In this document: positions 58,972-64,000 of the stretch, piece by piece
Layout: every line of letters begins with the position of its first letter
Position numbering within the stretch: position 1 is the first letter of the stretch
Source: Blastopirellula marina
GTDB lineage: Bacteria > Planctomycetota > Planctomycetia > Pirellulales > Pirellulaceae
Direction of reading: 5' to 3'
DNA length: 64,000 bases
Assembly: GCF_002967715.1 (NCBI RefSeq)
Contig: NZ_PUIA01000026.1
Location: forward strand, 62,001-126,000
Position numbers and translations under genes: made by a program
The notes under the pieces: generated by a model
What the model saw: only the letters and a program-made list of their open reading frames with translations
Told to the model about the DNA's origin: nothing
Database searches by the model: none

Positions 58972-60585
58972 TTAAATCTCTTTTTCAGCAAGGTCCAGTA
59001 GCAAATTTCGCAATCCCTCCTTAGAGAAGAGCAAAAGCGAGTATTCGCGCGACGTCAGCAACTGTTTCTGATGCAGTTGACCAGCAATCTGTTCGCGCTC
59101 AATTCGAAGGCGCGCAACAGGTTCCGCAATTTGACTTCGCAGCTTCGAATTCACTTCTTGTAGCTGTCGATGCCACTCAGCTTTTTCAGAAATTTTTGGA
59201 ACATTGGTAAGTAAACTCGACTTTTGTTCGAGAAGCAATTGCCAAGAAGGGTCCTTCTCCAGGGCATCATCGATCGCGCGATCAGGATTGAATTCGGCAT
59301 CGCGCAGTCGAGCATCGATTGCTTGAAGATCGTCATGGCTTACCGGTTGAACATCAATCGGTAACTGCGCCGTCGCTGTGGCTGTTACATACGCTGGCGG
59401 ATCTAAACTCAACAAACGATGATTGATCTCATCGGTGACCTGATCATATTTTGCTCCACCAATTCCATGAATAAAAAGTTCGGACGCCACCAGACGCAAA
59501 ATGGTTGTCGTCATCAATGCCCGAGGACGAACACAGATCCCCTGAGAGGTCAACTCTTGCAGATGCAGTGGTAATTCTTGGTCGCAGGATAAGTCGATCT
59601 GCCAGCCTGCTCGATCGGAGAGCACCACCTGCGACCTTGAGCCCGAAACCCAAAGCCTGCGCCGACTTGCGTTCTCTTTCGTCCAAACCCAGAACGGCAC
59701 TTCCACCCAGTTATCATCCATTTCCAGGTCAGGCACCGGATGGGATGCACTACGGATCTTATGAACGTTTCGATATACCTGCACACTCTGGTTGTAGATC
59801 TCGCGGTAGTGCTTTGCGTTCGTGAAAACAAAGCCCATGATGCGACAAAACCACTCGGTTTGGCATAGCTTACTGAGCGGAACATCCAGGATCTGAAGCC
59901 CGCAAGATTCTTCCAGGCAATTACGAGCCACCGAAAAGGCCATGCCTAGCGGCTGTCCCGCCTCAACTTCTTGAACAACTTGCGGCCAGAACTGCGTTAC
60001 CAAGGGATGGGTAACAAACGGCTCAATCGTTTCCGCAGTTCGTTTGGCAAAGGATCGCAGCGTTTCCATCGACTCCACATGCGTCATTTCCCAAGCAACA
60101 CGTGGCCCTGGTTGGTCGTAGGCAATCCGTGTCGGCCGCGGTTCACTTGGCGTGCCGCTAAGTGCCGAAATCGAAGGTGCCGGTGCGACGTCATTGTCGA
60201 TAATTACATTGATCGCAACGCCTTGCACGCGAGATGCGATTCGGTCTACCAGGAAGTTTTTAAACCATACCCCAGGATGATAGAGCGCCGGCTGGTGCCC
60301 GGTCATGATCACCGGGCCTTTCGAATCAGGCACATTCGAAATATCTCGATAAGAGGAAACATGCTCACGAGCGATTCGTAGCATCTCTGCGCGGGCCTGG
60401 CTGCGTAGCGTGGCGAGATCGAGACCGCCGAAGCCCAACGAACGCCCCCCAGCCGCGGCCAACCTTGCACGATTCTCGTTTAACAGGGCCTCGACATTCA
60501 GGGGGCTGGGCTGAACAAGGACTTCACCGTGACTGCGGGGCGCACGAATTGGTTGATACCGGATTCCAGATTGCTCGGCAGTCAT
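58972..60585 (-). CDS. BshC-like Rossmann protein (possible cysteine-adding ligase)
   Basis: A 537-residue protein resembling bacillithiol synthase BshC. The most similar part is PVIMTGHQPALYHPGVWFKNFLVDRIA (BshC: TGQQ-like phosphate loop), then AINVIIDNDVAPAPS, and a C-terminal helical coil (EKAEWHRQLQEVNSKLRSQIAEPVARLRIEREQIAGQLHQKQLLTSREYSLLLFSKEGLRNLLLDLAEKEI) like the BshC dimer coil. BshC adds cysteine to glucosaminyl-malate. The bshA glycosyltransferase and bshB deacetylase are not recognised nearby, so its substrate may differ. Sits between a GT2 and an Eis-like acetyltransferase on one strand. Confidence in BshC kinship is moderate. Confidence 0.5.
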   Translation of the reverse strand: MTAEQSGIRYQPIRAPRSHGEVLVQPSPLNVEALLNENRARLAAAGGRSLGFGGLDLATLRSQARAEMLRIAREHVSSYRDISNVPDSKGPVIMTGHQPALYHPGVWFKNFLVDRIASRVQGVAINVIIDNDVAPAPSISALSGTPSEPRPTRIAYDQPGPRVAWEMTHVESMETLRSFAKRTAETIEPFVTHPLVTQFWPQVVQEVEAGQPLGMAFSVARNCLEESCGLQILDVPLSKLCQTEWFCRIMGFVFTNAKHYREIYNQSVQVYRNVHKIRSASHPVPDLEMDDNWVEVPFWVWTKENASRRRLWVSGSRSQVVLSDRAGWQIDLSCDQELPLHLQELTSQGICVRPRALMTTTILRLVASELFIHGIGGAKYDQVTDEINHRLLSLDPPAYVTATATAQLPIDVQPVSHDDLQAIDARLRDAEFNPDRAIDDALEKDPSWQLLLEQKSSLLTNVPKISEKAEWHRQLQEVNSKLRSQIAEPVARLRIEREQIAGQLHQKQLLTSREYSLLLFSKEGLRNLLLDLAEKEI

Positions 60586-60611
60586 AAGAAGAGCTACTTT
60601 GGCGAACGTTT

Positions 60612-61352
60612 TCAGCAGGAAGCCATCGTCTGGGCATCGTTGCTGGTCAAGCCGCTACGAGCAAGGCTGCGATCCAAGACGAAGTGATAATAGTTCAGAC
60701 GCGTGCTACCGTCATCCAAAGCACCTCCAAAAGAACGGTTCTCGTCCAGGTAGATCAAAGGAACAGGCAGCTCGACGATATTCAATCCCGCCTTGGCGGC
60801 TTCGACCCAAAGTTCGAGTGGCATAGCATAGCCCGTCTCGGTAACGTCGAGCTTCTTCAGAGCCTCGACACGATAGGCTTTAAATCCACAAAACGAATCG
60901 GTCAACTGAAAACCAAGCAGGCGATTCAACTCGGAAGTGACACGACGATTGATGAAAAGTCGCTGCGCTGGGGGCTCGCTCTGTCCCTCGAATTGCTTGA
61001 GGTATCGGCTGCCTGACACAATGTCGACCGAGCGACATGCCTTGATGAACTTGGGAATCAGCTGTGGTTCATGCTGACCATCGCAGTCCATCGTCACAAC
61101 GATATCGAAACCATGGTCTTCAGCGTATTGAAACGCGGTAAGCAACGCAGCGCCATAGCCAGAGTTCTTCTCGTGCGTTACGACAATCACGTCGTCGCGC
61201 TGCTGAAGAAGCTGAAGCGTATCGTCGGTCGAGCCATCGTTGACCACCAGCACTGGATGTCCGTACCCGACCACTTGGTCTAAGACCGCATTGATGGTGC
61301 TCGCTTCATTGTAGACCGGCAGGGCGATGAGTGACTTATCGCATTGTTTCAT
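60612..61352 (-). CDS. GT2 family glycosyltransferase (DPM1/DpgS-like)
   Basis: A 246-residue GT-A glycosyltransferase. ALPVYNEASTINAVLDQVVGYGHPVLVVNDGSTDDTLQLLQQ is the nucleotide-binding start; IVVTMDCDGQHEPQLIPKFI contains the DxD-like metal site; VSGSRYLKQFEGQS and DSFCGFKAYRVEAL follow. It resembles dolichol-phosphate mannose synthases (single domain, no membrane helices), so a polyprenyl-phosphate sugar product is possible. Start is ATG 61352; a TTG at 61364 is less likely. Leads a minus-strand run with the BshC-like and Eis-like genes 26 and 59 bases apart. Confidence 0.85.
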   Translation of the reverse strand: MKQCDKSLIALPVYNEASTINAVLDQVVGYGHPVLVVNDGSTDDTLQLLQQRDDVIVVTHEKNSGYGAALLTAFQYAEDHGFDIVVTMDCDGQHEPQLIPKFIKACRSVDIVSGSRYLKQFEGQSEPPAQRLFINRRVTSELNRLLGFQLTDSFCGFKAYRVEALKKLDVTETGYAMPLELWVEAAKAGLNIVELPVPLIYLDENRSFGGALDDGSTRLNYYHFVLDRSLARSGLTSNDAQTMASC

Positions 61353-61644
61353 ATAGTTCGCCAATCGTGCGCCAAGTTAATTTACCAAGGGGCTTTGATA
61401 ACCATTTTGTGAGGAAGTCAACGCAAGTCGAATCCTTCGATGGATCGCCCCTCAGACTACAGACAATAATTGCCAGCTCATGGTTTTCCCTAACCATTGT
61501 TACCTAAAGGCGTTAGATCGACAAACCCTCTCGCCGTAATCGACGTAACTTGGGTTGTAAAACGCATTTGAGGACACAACGGTTGTGGCAACGTTAGTTT
61601 GGATGCCGATTATTAATTGACGTTGCACAGCCAAGGGCAGATTT

Positions 61645-62463
61645 TTAGGCGAAGTGAATCGGGTCCGCTTCTTGCCGACTGCTCCACGCATTAACCGATG
61701 GAAATGCTTCCGCCAGAATCGTCGCTAAATTCTCGACGGCAAATCGCTCACTGGCATAGTGCCCTACGAGCACGAGAGCGACGTTTTGGGCTTTTGCTTC
61801 CAGGCATGTGTGGAAACTGGTTTCCCCCAGGATCAGGCAATCGACCTTATTCTCGATCGCCGCAGAAAGAAGTTCGCCGGCCGATCCGCAGCCAACGGCG
61901 ACCGTTTCGATCTCGGCCGTCCCCCGCCCCACAACCTTGACCATGGAGGCCCCAGTCACTTGCTTGGCCGCCTCAGCAATGCGTGCCAGGGGCATGCCTC
62001 CTTCGGCAAACTTCCCCCGGCGCCCCGTGCCGACTTGGGATGTCAGTCCCGAATCCCCCAAAAGGTCAACCGGAATCAGCGGCTGGATATCGGTCAAGCC
62101 GATGCCCTTTGCCAGTTGAAAGTTAATCCCTTCGGCGCATGAATCAAAAGCCGTGTGCGGGCTGTAGACCGCAATGTTGTTCTGAATCAGCTTCAAGAGC
62201 ATCTGCCCCACGGTGCTGTCCGTAGTAATCTGCTTGAGAGGGCGAAAGGGCATTGGGTGGTGCGTCACGATCAAATCGGCACCTGCCTCGACGGCTTCTT
62301 CGACAACTTCCGGCGTGACTGTCAGGCAAGTCACGATGCCTTCGATAGACTGTTCCGAGTCCCCTACAAGCAGACCAACATTGTCCCACGATTCGGCCAA
62401 CTGCCTGGGGGCGAATCGCTCTAAGAACTCGCAGACGCTCGTTAGATTTAGTTTTTCAGCCAC
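61645..62463 (-). CDS. Nif3-like dinuclear metal centre protein
   Basis: A 272-residue Nif3/YbgI-type protein, usually a hexamer with two metals and a possible GTP cyclohydrolase I-like or phosphatase role. ESWDNVGLLVGDSEQSIEGIVTCLTVTPEVVEEAVEAGADLIVTHHPMPFRPL carries metal ligands, AVYSPHTAFDSCAEGINFQLA others, and the C-terminal GETSFHTCLEAKAQNVALVLVGHYASERFAVENLA completes the site. It is one of the most widely conserved proteins without a proven cellular role. The start is GTG (MAEKLNLTS). A 46-base gap separates it from the large secreted protein gene on the same strand. Confidence 0.9.
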   Translation of the reverse strand: MAEKLNLTSVCEFLERFAPRQLAESWDNVGLLVGDSEQSIEGIVTCLTVTPEVVEEAVEAGADLIVTHHPMPFRPLKQITTDSTVGQMLLKLIQNNIAVYSPHTAFDSCAEGINFQLAKGIGLTDIQPLIPVDLLGDSGLTSQVGTGRRGKFAEGGMPLARIAEAAKQVTGASMVKVVGRGTAEIETVAVGCGSAGELLSAAIENKVDCLILGETSFHTCLEAKAQNVALVLVGHYASERFAVENLATILAEAFPSVNAWSSRQEADPIHFA

Positions 62464-62509
62464 GGGACGCTCTTGCCTGGATAGTTAAGGGAACAAACGG
62501 ATCGACCCC

Positions 62510-64000
62510 TTAATCGTCAACTTCCACGCGGTGATTGAAAACCCGGGTACCGCCGATTTCTCGCAGTCTCAGCAGGATTGTACTTCCCTTCAGGTCTTCC
62601 GCATCAGGAATCCGATAGACAATCGACGTACGCCCCAAGCCGAAGTTCATCACACGTTGACGCATTTGCCGGCGGCCTGTGGCATACAACAAACAGTCGA
62701 ATGAAATGAGCTGCTCTTCCAGATTATGGATAGTCGCCTCGATAACCAGTTCACCAGTTTCTTTGTCGAATGACGCCGTTGATTCGACTTGCATCATGCC
62801 GCTGCCGACAAGGATATCGCGATACACGCTGAACTCGAATTCCTTGTCCGCACTGACCTGAAAATCAATTCTTACCGGCTGAAGACCACTATCGGCATCC
62901 GCCCGTAGCAAGACCTTGTAAGGGGACTTCAATTCGCCCCCGCGAGTCAGTTTGAATCGGAGGATGCCAGGGTTCACATTCCAGACGTCAGGAGCTACTA
63001 GCCGTGCCACCCCGCTGATCGCCGTGGGGAAGGTGTTCAGTACCGTCGCATCGATATGTTGGGTACGCCCAAAGTCGCTCTCTAGCTCAGACGGCGAGAA
63101 CTTAAATGCGAGTCGCATCTTGGCGACGCTGTCATTCAATCCAATCAGAAACTGTGGAATCGGTCCGACTGGAATGACTTGCTTGTTGCCCTCTTGCTGG
63201 GGCGAAACTTCGCGTCCCCACAAGTCAATGATTTTGACGTCGTCCCCGAGATACAACGTTTCGTTCGTCTCGCGCGAGTTCCACACGAGCATGACAGTAC
63301 GATTGCCCCGAGCAAACACATGATTATGACTTTTATTGGGTAACTGGATCGCCCCCAGGTATTCCGTTCCCGAAATCAGGCGAGCAGTCGTTCGCCATGG
63401 CAAGAGCAGTTCCGACGGCGAGCCGTTCTCGTTCATCAGACCGTATTCGCTATCGAACGGCTTGGAAATAAACGCGGCATCTGCTCGGTGAATCTTGGCG
63501 GCCACCATCTTTTCAACCAGATCGCGTGCGCGTTCCTCCGTGGTGTACTTAGAGCGAGGCAAAGGATAGATCGTGGCGAAACGCGTGGTCTTGCCTTGCG
63601 ACTTATCGAGATAGATGCCAAGCTCGTCCTTAGTCATCGGCAACAAGTCGTCCAAGCTTCCGCTCGGAGGCAGAATGGAGTAGGCGAGAAAGCCGTAGGG
63701 AGCATCTCTTCCCTCAGGCGTTTCGGCCATCCATCGCCACGGAATCCCCAGTTCAATGTCTTGGCCGCTGGTACGAAGTTCCTGGCGAATTTGCCGAAGC
63801 TTGTCCTGCAGGTTCGTATAGCCGACAAAGCTCACGTCGTCATCGGCACCCAACTGCCAATAATGTACGGTGAGCGAAAGCCGCGTGAGAATCGGCTCGA
63901 CGTAGGGTCGCCAGAGCAAAGGTTCAGCAAAGACATTTGCCACCAACATTGTTTCCTGTTCGCCGAACAAGTTTCGGATGTCAGCCGGTGGTTTATCAAT
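62510..64000 (-). CDS. C-terminal part of a large extracytoplasmic protein (partial, glycosidase-like)
   Basis: At least 496 residues are in the window; the frame stays open through the right edge, so the start is outside. The part seen first (LFGEQETMLVANVFAEPLLWRPYVEPILTRL...WRWMAETPEGRDAPYGF) looks like the back half of a catalytic domain. MLVWNSRETNETLYLGDDVKIIDLWGREVSPQQEGNKQVIPVGPIPQFLIGLN resembles the beta domain that follows glycoside hydrolase barrels. The last 250 residues are Ig-like beta modules (ATVLNTFPTAISGVARLVAPDVWNVNPGILRFKL, VESTASFDKETGELVIEATIHNLEE). Glycan processing outside the cytoplasm is inferred. Family name not assigned. Confidence 0.62.
   Translation of the reverse strand: MDKPPADIRNLFGEQETMLVANVFAEPLLWRPYVEPILTRLSLTVHYWQLGADDDVSFVGYTNLQDKLRQIRQELRTSGQDIELGIPWRWMAETPEGRDAPYGFLAYSILPPSGSLDDLLPMTKDELGIYLDKSQGKTTRFATIYPLPRSKYTTEERARDLVEKMVAAKIHRADAAFISKPFDSEYGLMNENGSPSELLLPWRTTARLISGTEYLGAIQLPNKSHNHVFARGNRTVMLVWNSRETNETLYLGDDVKIIDLWGREVSPQQEGNKQVIPVGPIPQFLIGLNDSVAKMRLAFKFSPSELESDFGRTQHIDATVLNTFPTAISGVARLVAPDVWNVNPGILRFKLTRGGELKSPYKVLLRADADSGLQPVRIDFQVSADKEFEFSVYRDILVGSGMMQVESTASFDKETGELVIEATIHNLEEQLISFDCLLYATGRRQMRQRVMNFGLGRTSIVYRIPDAEDLKGSTILLRLREIGGTRVFNHRVEVDD

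Noticed and set aside
1-64000. CRISPR arrays, tRNA or rRNA genes, insertion sequences and prophage genes
   Set aside because: I looked for regularly spaced repeats, tRNA-like cloverleaf ends, transposase motifs and phage structural proteins and saw none. A tRNA scan would be needed to be certain.

Overview
The window looks like chromosome of a planctomycete of the Pirellulaceae type (Blastopirellula/Bremerella/Rhodopirellula relatives). The evidence is two DUF1559 proteins with prepilin-like N-termini, three secreted sulfatases, a very large PVC-type c-type cytochrome protein beside an SGNH hydrolase, a secreted animal-type haem peroxidase with an N-terminal LEPR-xLL-like motif, two DUF6268 outer-membrane proteins and an MJ0042-type zinc-ribbon protein. 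Shine-Dalgarno sites are often weak. I see no rRNA, tRNA, CRISPR array, transposase, integrase or phage gene. Fifty-four protein genes are supported; one of them runs off the right edge.

Layout. 0-8 kb: DUF4432 protein, a small-molecule methyltransferase, glgC, an orphan adenine-type DNA methyltransferase, a site-2 protease and an HDOD protein with a degenerate GGDEF domain. 8-19 kb: a DUF1559 protein, an AbrB/Doc toxin-antitoxin pair, dapL, two GT4 glycosyltransferases, an esterase, a phosphoesterase, hpt, an SGNH hydrolase, a DUF4239 membrane protein and a YCII protein. 19-31 kb: exported proteins (rhodanese, lipoprotein, DUF1559, sulfatase, zincin, Tat-exported Gfo/Idh/MocA oxidoreductase), then rtcB, a second sulfatase and two secreted proteins of unknown function. 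31-38 kb: panB, a YyaL/DUF255 protein, a YceI lipoprotein, membrane proteins and tandem DUF6268 proteins. 38-52 kb: SGNH hydrolase plus 1155-aa haem protein, a zinc-ribbon membrane protein, gmhB, ppk1, an HtrA-type protease, a third sulfatase and a tandem YcxB-like protein. 52-64 kb: haem peroxidase followed by a protein of unknown function, a lipoyl-like domain without its lysine, rpiB, a minus-strand run of GT2, BshC-like and Eis-like acetyltransferase genes, a Nif3-like protein and the 3' part of a large secreted protein.

How the genes fit together. The window mixes housekeeping metabolism (lysine via DapL, pantothenate via PanB, purine salvage via Hpt, glycogen via GlgC, polyphosphate via Ppk1, pentose phosphate via RpiB) with the exported degradative and redox proteins usual in planctomycetes. 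Packing is tight: three convergent pairs share their stop codons in a 4-base overlap, and gmhB overlaps its convergent neighbour by 50 bases.

No defence island or clearly new multi-gene system is evident. The best leads are the BshC-like/Eis-like/GT2 run (a possible low-molecular-weight thiol or acyl-transfer pathway), the peroxidase with its neighbour of unknown function, the lysine-less lipoyl fold, two sulfatases that depart from the CxPxR maturation motif, and several perfect inverted repeats in promoter regions (before ppk1, before the first sulfatase, before the YCII gene, and after the peroxidase).
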